A stretch of 64,000 bases of DNA. It comes from Rhodanobacter thiooxydans. Its GTDB lineage: Bacteria; Pseudomonadota; Gammaproteobacteria; Xanthomonadales; Rhodanobacteraceae. The stretch spans positions 1,116,001 through 1,180,000 of the forward strand of contig NZ_CP088923.1 of assembly GCF_021545845.1 (NCBI RefSeq). The letters run 5' to 3'. Below, piece by piece: positions 25,536 through 34,120 of this stretch. Below the pieces are notes generated by a model. The model searched no databases. It saw only the letters and a program-made list of their open reading frames with translations, and was not told the DNA's origin. The translations under genes were made by a program, and so were the position numbers. The stretch's first letter is position 1. Each line of letters opens with the position of its first letter.

Positions 25536-26859
25536 TCGCGCGGCTACTCCTGCTTCCGGCCACGTGCCGGCGCGCAGCAACGACGAAATCCTGCGCCTGC
25601 GCCGGCAACACCTGAACCCGACCCTGAGCGTGGCCTACCGGGAGCCGCTCAAGATCGTGCGCGGCCAAGGCGCCTGGTTGTATGACCAGCACGGCCAGGG
25701 CTACCTCGACATGGTCAACAACGTGTGTCATGTCGGCCACTGTCACCCGCGCGTGGTGGCGGCTGGGCAGGCGCAGATGGCGCAGCTCAACACCAACACC
25801 CGCTATCTGCACGACAACATCGTCGAATACGCGTTGCGCCTGACCGCCACGCTGCCGGCGCCGCTGTCGGTGGTATTCCTCACCAATTCGGGCACGGAGG
25901 CCAACGACCTCGCGCTTCGCCTGGCGCGTGCGCATACGCACGCCAGGGGCGTGGTAGTGGTCGACCATGCCTACCATGGCCATTCGCCGTCGATGGTCGA
26001 GCTCAGCCCGTACAAGTTCAATGGCAAGGGCGGAATGGGACAGAGCGCGCATGTGGGCGTGGTACCCATGCCGGATGTCTACCGTGGCCAGCTGCGCGAC
26101 ACGCCGGATGCCGGGCGCCAGTATGGGCAACTGGTATCGCCGGCCATGGCCGAATTGCGCGAGCGCGGCGTGGACACCGGCGTGTTCTTTGCCGAGTCGC
26201 TGCTCGGCTGCGGCGGCCAGATCCTGCTGCCGGACGGCTACCTGCCCGCGGTGTACGCCGCCGTGCATGCGGCGGGCGGCGTCTGCCTCGCTGACGAAGT
26301 GCAGGTCGGTTTCGGCCGTGCAGGCGAGCATTTCTGGGCGTTCGAACGCCAGGGCGTCGTGCCGGACATCGTCACGCTGGGCAAGCCGATCGGCAATGGT
26401 CACCCCATGGGGGCCGTCGTCACCACGGCGGAGATCGCGGCCAGCTTCGTCACCGGCATGGAGTACTTCAATACGTTCGGCGGCAATCCGGTGTCCTGTG
26501 CCATTGCGCTGGCGGTGCTGGACGTTATCGAGGAGGAAGGACTGCAGGAGAATGCACGAGGTGTCGGCCGGTTCGTCATGGACGGCCTGCGCGAGCTGCA
26601 AACGCGCTTCGAGATGATCGGCGACGTGCGCGGATGCGGCCTGTTCATCGGCGCTGAATTCGTGAGCGACCGTGCGGCGCGGGTGCCGGATGCAGGGCGG
26701 GCCAGGGCGGCGGTGGAAGCCATGAAGGCGCGCCGCGTCCTGCTTTCCACCGACGGCCCCGACGACAACGTGCTGAAGATCAAGCCGCCGGTCGTATTCA
26801 GCCGGTCCAATGCGGAGGAGTTTCTCGGCAAGCTCGAAGAGGTGCTGCGCGGGCTGTAG
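25528..26859 (+). CDS. Class III PLP enzyme, AGXT2L/phospho-lyase-like
   Basis: 443 residues. PLP-binding lysine K286 in [11 protein letters not shown] and D256 in [20 protein letters not shown] and HAYHGHS are the other conserved loops. The pattern [10 protein letters not shown] with [10 protein letters not shown] is that of the ethanolamine-phosphate/5-phosphohydroxylysine phospho-lyase branch rather than of true transaminases. It overlaps the kinase gene (ATGACTGA) and converges on the GntR gene. The pathway assignment is by context. Confidence 0.78.
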   Translation: MTDRAATPASGHVPARSNDEILRLRRQHLNPTLSVAYREPLKIVRGQGAWLYDQHGQGYLDMVNNVCHVGHCHPRVVAAGQAQMAQLNTNTRYLHDNIVEYALRLTATLPAPLSVVFLTNSGTEANDLALRLARAHTHARGVVVVDHAYHGHSPSMVELSPYKFNGKGGMGQSAHVGVVPMPDVYRGQLRDTPDAGRQYGQLVSPAMAELRERGVDTGVFFAESLLGCGGQILLPDGYLPAVYAAVHAAGGVCLADEVQVGFGRAGEHFWAFERQGVVPDIVTLGKPIGNGHPMGAVVTTAEIAASFVTGMEYFNTFGGNPVSCAIALAVLDVIEEEGLQENARGVGRFVMDGLRELQTRFEMIGDVRGCGLFIGAEFVSDRAARVPDAGRARAAVEAMKARRVLLSTDGPDDNVLKIKPPVVFSRSNAEEFLGKLEEVLRGL

Positions 26860-26879
26860 CTGGATGCCGCGGAGCTCGC

Positions 26880-27599
26880 CTAGCGGGCCTTCCTCGTAAC
26901 CTTCTTGCGGCGCTTTTCGAGGTTGCCGCGCGAGTCGACGATCATCGCCTGCATGGCCTTGCGTGCCACCTCGGGTTGGTTGCGCCGGATGGCATCGAGG
27001 GCTTTCTGGTGATGCGGCAGCGAGTATTTGAAATCGTTGGCTGTCTGGGCAGAAAGCACGAAGAACATGCCCAGCGCGCTCTCGACCACCGAAAAGAGCG
27101 AGATCATCATTTCGTTGCCGGTGGCCTGGAGTACGGCGTTGTGGAAGCTGAGGTCTGCCACCGCCCACTCGCTGGAATCCTTCGATGCCTCCATCTGCCG
27201 GTAGGCCGAGTCGATCTTGGCGAGCTGCGCCGGGGTGCGGCGGCGCGCGGCGGCGGCGGCGGCGGCGGGCTCGATGATCTCGCGCATTTCGACGAGCTTT
27301 TCGATGAAATCGTCGGTGGGCATGGATGCGCAACGCCAGGAAAGTATGTCGGCGTCGAGCTGGTTCCAGGCGTCCTTAGGGCGGATGCGGGTACCGGTTT
27401 TCGGGCGGGCCTCGATCAGGCCTTTGGCGGCGAGGACCTTGAGCGCCTCGCGCAGCGCATTGCGGCTCACTTGCATGTTTTCGGCCAGGACATCCTCGCG
27501 CGGCAGCACATCGCCGGGCTTCAGGTCGCCGGCAACAATCCTTGTGCCCAGTTCACGGACAACCTGGCCGTGCAAACTGCGAGCATCCGAAAGCTTCAT
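26880..27599 (-). CDS. GntR-family (FadR/FCD) transcriptional regulator
   Basis: 239 residues. A winged helix at about 10-75 (GDVLPREDVLAENMQVSRNA, LREALKVLAAKGLIEARPKTGT) and an all-helical FCD ligand-binding domain with the E-R-R and H-x3-H metal-type positions (FHNAVL, HHQKAL). Architecture matches DgoR/UxuR-like repressors of sugar-acid pathways. Start by GGAGAG upstream. It probably senses a galactonate intermediate and binds the ATAGTASTAT sites at 24466 and 27928. Confidence 0.85.
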   Translation of the reverse strand: MKLSDARSLHGQVVRELGTRIVAGDLKPGDVLPREDVLAENMQVSRNALREALKVLAAKGLIEARPKTGTRIRPKDAWNQLDADILSWRCASMPTDDFIEKLVEMREIIEPAAAAAAARRRTPAQLAKIDSAYRQMEASKDSSEWAVADLSFHNAVLQATGNEMMISLFSVVESALGMFFVLSAQTANDFKYSLPHHQKALDAIRRNQPEVARKAMQAMIVDSRGNLEKRRKKVTRKAR

Positions 27600-28112
27600 G
27601 GCGCGTTTCTCTCCGTAATTGGGCACTGGTCGACGACGCCGCCAGTTGCCGCGCAGCCAGTGTTATGCAAGTGGTCCAATCGTAATTGCATATGTCGCAA
27701 TGCAGCGTATTCCTGAAATCTACCATACGGGTGCGTTGAGCGAGGCTTGAGCGACGTGCCCGGCATGCCGATGCGCCGCGCATATCGCAAACCCTGCTGT
27801 TCACCCTGTTCCACATGCGCCGCACGTCCTGCTGCTTTTGCCCCGGGCGCACCAGGCACCGGCGCTTTCACCGTGCCTTGAGCATCGCAGCCGATTCTGC
27901 TGCCCTGCTGCAGTAGCTTTTTGACGTATAGTACTATAGTAGGACAAATACAAAAATCTGCGCTAGGATGTTTCCCGACGCCCCGGGTTGTGGCTCGGGG
28001 TGATGGCAGGGGCACGGGGCGGGGAGCCGGGCAATACCGGCGCGCACTGTTGCAAGTCGAATCGAATTCACGAAGCAAACAACATTCCATGGTCTGGGGA
28101 GGGATTTTCGAA
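27600..28112. other. Divergent regulatory region, GntR gene / TonB receptor
   Basis: 513 bp without a supportable gene. The promoter of the regulator should lie in the AT-rich part near 27660-27720. The receptor promoter with its operator lies at 27921-27949, leaving a leader of about 150 bp before the receptor start. I see no riboswitch-like fold in it by eye. Confidence 0.5.
27921..27949 (+). promoter_or_regulatory. Promoter with palindromic operator of the TonB receptor
   Basis: TTGACG (27921-27926) is a good -35 hexamer; a weak -10 (ACAAAT) follows after 17 bp. The spacer holds TATAGTACTATA (27927-27938), a perfect 12-bp palindrome nearly identical to the site at 24466. Placement within the spacer implies repression. 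Confidence 0.5.
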
Positions 28113-30680
28113 ATGAATGGTTGGAATAAGCTCGACAAGCGCATGCTGGCCGCCGCCATCGGTGCCGTATTGATGACGGGCGTGCTCCATGCACAGGACG
28201 CACAAACGCAGGCAGCACAGGCCCACGCGACGGCATCCAAGGCCAAGAACAGCTCTTCCGTCGAACAGCGGCAGCAGGCTGCCTCTGCCGACAAGACCGT
28301 GCAGAGCCTTGATCAGGTCGTCGTCACGGGCAACACCGCGGCAGGCGGTATTCGCAAGATTGATGCCAGCTACTCGATCACCACGACGACCCTGCAGCAG
28401 ATCAAGGAACTCAATCCGGTCAGCGTGGCCGACCTTCTGAAAATCTCGCCGGGTATCTATCCGGAATCCTCCGGCGGCCAGACCGGCGCGAACATCGAGG
28501 TCGCGGGCTTCCCCTCGGACAGCGGCGCGCCGTTCGTGACGATGCAGATGAACGGCTCGCCGCTGTTCCCGAAATGGGACTACTTCACCGACGCCATGGT
28601 GCGCCTCGACGACACCATCGATCGCCTGGAGGCGGTGCAGGGCGGCACCTCGGTGCTGTACGGCAATGGCCAGCCGGGCATGATCGCCAACTTCATCCTG
28701 CGCGAGGGCAGCAGTAAGCCCGCGGGCGACGTCGGCCTCACCATTGGTTCCGAGGGCATGGTGCGCCTCGACGGCTTCTACGGCTTCCCGCTCGGCAAGG
28801 ACAGCGGCTGGTACGGCAGCATCGGCGGCTTCTGGCGCAAGTCCGACGGCGTGCGCGATCCGCAGTTCCCGGCCGACAAGGGCGGCCAGCTCACCGCCAC
28901 GCTGAGCCACGACCTCGACCATGGCTCGATCATGTTCTTCGCGCGCACCCTGAAGGACAAGAACCAGTGGGTGACCGACACGCCGATCCTGAACCCGTCG
29001 GCCGGCAGGTTCTCCAACTATCCCGGCTTCAGTCCGCTGACCGGCACCTTCGGCAGCAACGCCGACCGCCGCATGTTTCTGGAACTCAGCCCGTGCTTCA
29101 CCGCCGGCTGCACGCCGGGTGGCCAGCACATCGACATGGCCAACGGCCAGGGCGGCGACGTGCACGTGCTGGGCGCCAACCTCGACCTCGATTTCGACAA
29201 CGGCTGGTCGCTGTCGGACAAGCTGTTCTTCACCGCCGGCAACATGGACACCACGGCGTTCTTCAGCACGGGCGACAATCCGGACACGCTGGCCAACGTC
29301 ATCGCCGGTACCGCGTCGTCGTTCGGCCTGCCCGCCAACCTCACCGCCCGGGCCGCCTACACCAACGGCAAGCCGGCGGACATGAACGAGAACGTCACGG
29401 TCCAGAACCCGGAGTACATCCATAAGCGGATCAGCTCGGTCAGCAACGAGTTCCGCATCAGCAAGGAGCTGTTCGAGGGCAACACGCTGACCTTTGGCAA
29501 CTACACTGCGGTGTACTCCGAGCGGCACGTCGAGGAGGACGGCCTGAACCAGTTGCTGCAGGCCAGGACCAACCCCAACCCGATCGTGGTCAACCTGACC
29601 GACGGCGTGAACAATTATGCGCTCACGGACAAGCAGGGCCTGTTCTGGAATGCCTCGCCGCAGTCGTGGATGGCGTTCGACGAGAAGTGGCACGCCACCA
29701 CCTGGGCATTCTACCTGGCCGACGTGTGGACCGTGGGCAATTGGCGCTTCGATGGCGGCGTGCGCATCCACCACGACGACATCAATGGCTGGTTCCAGAA
29801 CACTACCTCGGGCGACCTCGACAACAACCCGTACACGGTCTACAACAACGCCGCCGAGTACCTGGCCGCCGACCGCAGCCACCCGTCCAGCTCGCGCAGC
29901 GCGCCGTCCTGGACGCTGGGCGCGAACTACACCTTCACCGACCACATGAGCGCCTACGCGCGCGTCAACGACGGCGTGTTCCTGCCGAGCTTCGACGACG
30001 CGGTGAACCACGACCATCCGCCGATCGAGAAGATCCACAACATGGAAGTGGGCTTCAAGTACCAGGCGCCGTGGATCTTCGCCGACGTGGTGGCCTACCG
30101 CCGGCTGTTCCACGGCATTCCGTACTCGATCAACCTGCCCTCGGGCCAGGTCAACCTGATCTACGGCTCGGTGACCAAGGGCCTCAACGCGGCGGTCACG
30201 GTCAAGCCGTTCGAGAACTTCTCGGTGGCCCTGAGCGGCAACTACATGGACGGCCACTACTCGGGTTACGCCGACTGCGTGCCGTACGTGGCGCAGGACG
30301 GCAGCAACCGCTGCGACAGCATCAGCGGCATGCGGCTGGACCGCCAGCCGAAGCTGCAGTATCGCCTGACTCCGGCCTACGTGATTCCGGCCAGCTGGGG
30401 CAGCCTGAAGCTGTGGCTGACCTACGAGTACGTGGGCGACCGCTACGGTGACCAGCTGCAGCAGCAGCCGTTGGGCCACTACTACGACATCGGCGGCGGT
30501 GCGATGGCCAACATCGGCCAGAACTGGGTGGTTACCCTGCGCGGCACCAACCTCACCAACCAGATCGGCATCACCGAGGGCAACGCGCGCCTGTTCGGCT
30601 TCGCCAGCGGCGGCGGCGTGATTCTCGCGCGCTCGATCGAGGGACGCGAGGTCAACCTCCAGGTCAAGTACCAGTTCTGA
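28113..30680 (+). CDS. TonB-dependent outer-membrane receptor
   Basis: 855 residues. A signal peptide (MLAAAIGAVLMTGVLHAQ core) is followed by an Ala/Gln-rich linker and the TonB box-like LDQVVVTG. The plug domain (about 75-220) contains ISPGIYPESSGGQTGANIEV and RLEAVQGGTSVLYGNGQPG. The barrel ends LQVKYQF with the terminal aromatic residue. Its homologue at 60140 has about the same length and layout. Located next to the GH42 and galactose genes and carrying the shared operator, it probably imports a galactose-containing oligosaccharide. Start at ATG after GGGGAGGG. Confidence 0.92.
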   Translation: MNGWNKLDKRMLAAAIGAVLMTGVLHAQDAQTQAAQAHATASKAKNSSSVEQRQQAASADKTVQSLDQVVVTGNTAAGGIRKIDASYSITTTTLQQIKELNPVSVADLLKISPGIYPESSGGQTGANIEVAGFPSDSGAPFVTMQMNGSPLFPKWDYFTDAMVRLDDTIDRLEAVQGGTSVLYGNGQPGMIANFILREGSSKPAGDVGLTIGSEGMVRLDGFYGFPLGKDSGWYGSIGGFWRKSDGVRDPQFPADKGGQLTATLSHDLDHGSIMFFARTLKDKNQWVTDTPILNPSAGRFSNYPGFSPLTGTFGSNADRRMFLELSPCFTAGCTPGGQHIDMANGQGGDVHVLGANLDLDFDNGWSLSDKLFFTAGNMDTTAFFSTGDNPDTLANVIAGTASSFGLPANLTARAAYTNGKPADMNENVTVQNPEYIHKRISSVSNEFRISKELFEGNTLTFGNYTAVYSERHVEEDGLNQLLQARTNPNPIVVNLTDGVNNYALTDKQGLFWNASPQSWMAFDEKWHATTWAFYLADVWTVGNWRFDGGVRIHHDDINGWFQNTTSGDLDNNPYTVYNNAAEYLAADRSHPSSSRSAPSWTLGANYTFTDHMSAYARVNDGVFLPSFDDAVNHDHPPIEKIHNMEVGFKYQAPWIFADVVAYRRLFHGIPYSINLPSGQVNLIYGSVTKGLNAAVTVKPFENFSVALSGNYMDGHYSGYADCVPYVAQDGSNRCDSISGMRLDRQPKLQYRLTPAYVIPASWGSLKLWLTYEYVGDRYGDQLQQQPLGHYYDIGGGAMANIGQNWVVTLRGTNLTNQIGITEGNARLFGFASGGGVILARSIEGREVNLQVKYQF

Positions 30681-30718
30681 TGGCCTGGCTGGGGCTGGTC
30701 GCGCCCGCTGCCCAGCCC

Positions 30719-30760
30719 GCGAAGCGCCGGTTGCCTTGTGCGCCCGGCGCTTCGCGTTTC
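30719..30760 (+). terminator. Terminator hairpin after the TonB receptor gene
   Basis: GCGAAGCGCCGG and its perfect complement CCGGCGCTTCGC separated by 13 bases, followed by GTTTCC. The T-tract is short, so efficiency is uncertain. Confidence 0.6.
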
Positions 30761-30858
30761 CGTGACGTGGCCCTGCGTGGCAGCCTGGGCGGGGACTGTG
30801 CAAGAGTGCCGACGGTGCGATGTATGCGGAGCTATCTGCGTGACAGGAGCGTTATGTG

Positions 30859-32871
30859 ATGTATCCCTTGACCAGACCATCGCGCTTCGTGGCATTGGCT
30901 CTTGCGCTGCTGCTGGCCGGTGTGGGCTCCCACGCCGCAGCCGTGGTTGATTCGGCGGCGGACGCGGCGCCTTACCTCGATGTGCTGGACATGCACGGGG
31001 TGCCGAAGAACCCCGCGGACCGCAGCTTCAACATCTTCTTCGACGCGGGCGCATGGCACGGCTACAGCCTGCCGGCCGCGAGCGACGCGTCCTCCGGCTT
31101 CTCCGGGCCGTTCGTGCACAGCCTGGCGGGAGGAGGGCAGTGGGCCGGGGCGCGCTTCGCCCGACTGGTGCTGCACGAGGCGGGCAGCCGCATGGCGCTG
31201 GTACCGGTCGGTGGCCATGCCGGGCCCGGCTTTCTGGTGCGCAACTACGTGGCGCCCGGCCTGACGGTTCGCCAGACGCTTTACTACGCGGATTCGTGGC
31301 GCGCGGTCGTCAGGATCGAGATCACCTCGACTACCGCGCGCGAGGTGGGGCTGGCGGTGGAAGGCAGTACCCTTCCCGTGCAGGGCAGTCGGCTCGGCCT
31401 GGATGGCGACGCGGTGGTGCAGGCTTTCGCCGGTACCCGGGCACGGCTCGTCACCCGCTTGCGCGTCGGCGGGGATGCCGGTCATGCCGCGCTCGACGGC
31501 ACCGGGTACCGGATCGAACTGGCGCAACCGCTGCGCCTGGAGGCGGGACGGACGGCGGATATCTTTGTCGACCAGTCGCTGCTCGACGACGCGCCGGCGC
31601 CCGTCGTGGACGACGTTGCCGCCTGGGGTCGCAACCGCGAGCGCTGGAGTGGGTATCTCGCCTCCATCCGGTCGAGCCACCTGCCGGGGGTGGCCGACAC
31701 GGTAGCCAGGCGGGTGGCCGCCAAGGCCATCATCACCCTGCTGGGCAACTGGCGTGCGGCGCGCGGCGACCTGCACCATGACGGCGTGATTCCGTCTTAC
31801 TCCAACCCCGACTTCAACGGCTTCTGGGCGTGGGATTCCTGGAAGCATGCCGCCGCACTCGCGCTTTTCGCACCGGATCTGGCGCGTGACCAGATGCGCG
31901 CCATGTTCGACTATCAGGCCGCGGACGGCATGGTTCCCGATTGCATCTACCTGGACAAGGCCGAGAACAACTGGCGTGATACCAAGCCGCCGCTGGCGGT
32001 CTGGGCGACGCTGGAAATCTATCGTGCCACCGGCGACCAGGCCTTTCTGGCCGAGATGTACGACAAGCTGGTGCGCTATCACCGCTGGTGGTTCGCCGCG
32101 CGCGACCACGACCGCAACGGCCTGGTCGAGTATGGCTCGACCGATGGAACCCGGATCGCCGCCGCGTGGGAAAGCGGCATGGACAATGCCGTTCGCTTCG
32201 ACTCGGCGGCCATGCTCAAGAACGGCGATGGCGCCTGGTCCATGGACCAGGAGTCTGTCGACCTCAACGCCTACCTCTACAAGGAAAAGCTCGATCTGGC
32301 GCGAATCGCCGCCGTTCTCGGCAAGACCAGGGATCACGCCATGTGGCTGGAGGAGGCCGCGGCGATGAAGGCCCCGATCCAGGCGCGCATGTTCGACAAG
32401 GCCCGGGGTTACTTCTTCGACGCCAGGCTCGGCCGCGGCGATCTGGTGCGCGTTTATGGTTCGGAGGGCTGGGCGCCGCTCTGGGCCGGCGTAGCGAGCT
32501 CAGCGCAGGCCCGGCTCGTGGTTCGGGTGATGCTCGATCCGGGAAAGTTCGCCACCTACATGCCATTCCCGACTCTCGCCGCAGACGATCCGCGGTTTTC
32601 ACCGGTCAAGGGCTATTGGCGTGGTCCGGTGTGGCTGGATCAAGCCTACTTCGGCGTTGAAGCCCTTCGGCATTACGGTTACGACCTGCAGGCCGACGAT
32701 ATGGCCCGTCGCCTGGTGCTCCATGCCAAGGGTTTGACGCAACAGACGCCGATCTATGAAAACTACGATCCGCTGACCGGCCAAGGCTATCAATCGCCCA
32801 ATTTCAGCTGGTCTGCCGCCAGCTATCTGTTGTTGCTGCAGGAGCGGTCGGGAGACCGCGGTGCACAGTGA
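30859..32871 (+). CDS. GH63-like glycoside hydrolase, secreted
   Basis: 670 residues. The signal peptide ends near residue 30. An N-terminal beta-sandwich (about 35-240) precedes an (alpha/alpha)6 barrel with FWAWDSWKHAAALALF, AAWESGMDNAVRFD (general-acid Asp), GYWRGPVW and near the C-terminus QTPIYENYDP (general-base Glu). These are the MGH1/GH63 hallmarks seen in E. coli YgjK and processing alpha-glucosidase I. Likely acts on alpha-linked glucosides or galactosides in the periplasm. ATG at 30859 preceded by AGGAG; a GTG one codon earlier is possible. Confidence 0.82.
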   Translation: MYPLTRPSRFVALALALLLAGVGSHAAAVVDSAADAAPYLDVLDMHGVPKNPADRSFNIFFDAGAWHGYSLPAASDASSGFSGPFVHSLAGGGQWAGARFARLVLHEAGSRMALVPVGGHAGPGFLVRNYVAPGLTVRQTLYYADSWRAVVRIEITSTTAREVGLAVEGSTLPVQGSRLGLDGDAVVQAFAGTRARLVTRLRVGGDAGHAALDGTGYRIELAQPLRLEAGRTADIFVDQSLLDDAPAPVVDDVAAWGRNRERWSGYLASIRSSHLPGVADTVARRVAAKAIITLLGNWRAARGDLHHDGVIPSYSNPDFNGFWAWDSWKHAAALALFAPDLARDQMRAMFDYQAADGMVPDCIYLDKAENNWRDTKPPLAVWATLEIYRATGDQAFLAEMYDKLVRYHRWWFAARDHDRNGLVEYGSTDGTRIAAAWESGMDNAVRFDSAAMLKNGDGAWSMDQESVDLNAYLYKEKLDLARIAAVLGKTRDHAMWLEEAAAMKAPIQARMFDKARGYFFDARLGRGDLVRVYGSEGWAPLWAGVASSAQARLVVRVMLDPGKFATYMPFPTLAADDPRFSPVKGYWRGPVWLDQAYFGVEALRHYGYDLQADDMARRLVLHAKGLTQQTPIYENYDPLTGQGYQSPNFSWSAASYLLLLQERSGDRGAQ

Positions 32872-33064
32872 GCGACCACGCTCGGATATCACATGCCGTC
32901 GCTGCTCCTTCGGGAAAGTTGGTTGCGGCACGGCGGAGTCGCACCGGCAAGTTTGATCGCAGCTGCCGCATCCGGAGTCATCGCGAGTCCGGGTGTTCGC
33001 CCGACGCGCCATGCACGCGCCTTGCGTCTACCCTAGGCGGAGGTCCGTATCGCAGGGTCAGGCG

Positions 33065-33989
33065 ATGAGCGCGAACGATTCCGATCCAGCAGCCGGCGGC
33101 AGGCCGCGGCCTTCGCGCACCGATGCCGTGGCGGGGCGGCGATCACCCATGCCGCGCGCGTGGTCTACCCGGGCTGCGGGATCAGCAAGGGCGACGTGGC
33201 CGCGTACTACGCCGCGGTGGCGCGCTGGATGCTGCCGGAGCTGGTGAACCGGCCGCTGTCGCTGCTGCGCTGCCTGGACGGGGTGGCAGCGCCTGCTTCT
33301 TCCAGAAGCACCACGCGCAGGCACTGGGCGATCACGTGCAGGCGATCGTGCTGCGCGAGAAAGGCGGCCTCGTCGATGATTACCTGTACGTGCGCGACCT
33401 GGCCGGCCTGCTCGAACAGGTGCAGATGAACGCGCTGGAATTTCATCCGTGGGGCGCGCAGGTGGACCGGCCCGATGCGCCCGACCGCCTGGTGTTCGAC
33501 TTCGATCCAGCGCCGGGCGTGCCGTGGCCGGCGGTGGTGGCCGGGGCGCGCGAGATCCGTGCGCGGCTGCACGGACTCGGCTTGCAGAGTTTCGTGCGCA
33601 CCAGCGGCGGCAAGGGTCTGCACGTGGTGCTGCCGATCCGACGCGGGCCGGACTGGGCCACGGCGAAACGTTTCTGCGAGGTGCTGGCCAAAGCGATGGT
33701 GGCGCGGCACCCGCAGCAGTACATCGCCACCTCGAGCAAGTCGCGGCGCAAGGGCCTGATCTTCATCGACTGGCTGCGCAACACCCGCGGCGCCACCAGC
33801 GTGTGCAGCTGGTCGTTGCGCGCCCGCGCCGGCGCGCCGGTGGCGATGCCGCTGCGCTGGGAGGAACTGGGGCGGGTGCAGGGCGCGGCGGCGTTCGACC
33901 TGCGCAAGGCGCTGAAGCGGGCGGCGGCGTTGAAGCGCGCTCCGTGGGAGGGCATCGGCACGTTGCAGCAGTCGTTGCCGGAGCTTTAA
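33065..33989 (+). pseudogene. LigD polymerase-domain remnant, frameshifted
   Basis: The primase-polymerase domain of the NHEJ ligase LigD is spread over three frames. A short start (from 33065) leads by a shift near 33135 to AITHAARVVYPGCGISKGDV and LVNRPLSLLRCLDGV. A second shift near 33290 follows, and then ACFFQKHHAQALGDHVQAI, LVFDFDPAPGVPWP (catalytic Asp pair), TSGGKGLHVVLPI and SWSLRARAGAPVAMPL in the third frame. The ligase and phosphoesterase domains are absent. No Ku gene is nearby. Non-functional as it stands. Confidence 0.8.
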
Positions 33990-34067
33990 GAGCGCCCCCG
34001 CACCTGAGGACTCCCTGCGCTCGCCCGGCCCTCCCCTGCAAGCGGGGAAGGGGGTAGAGCCCGGGCT

Positions 34068-34109
34068 CTAATTCACCTGCAGCGTGTTGTTCGCACGCTG
34101 CGCGCCCGG
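34068..34109 (-). pseudogene. M1-peptidase C-terminal fragment
   Basis: Fourteen codons plus stop, LPGAQRANNTLQVN, align with the very end of the M1 peptidase at 40129 (LPEADRSNDTLKVK). The homology breaks off at about 34110, eleven bases before the 9-bp direct repeat. Confidence 0.6.
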
Positions 34110-34120
34110 CAGCGAATATC

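Noticed and set aside
28068..30803. A 911-codon minus-strand frame
   Set aside because: Antisense shadow of the TonB receptor, which has a signal peptide, plug and barrel; the shadow has none.
34057..34068. GAGCCCGGGCTC palindrome as a terminator
   Set aside because: No loop and no T-tract on either strand; probably a chance GC palindrome.
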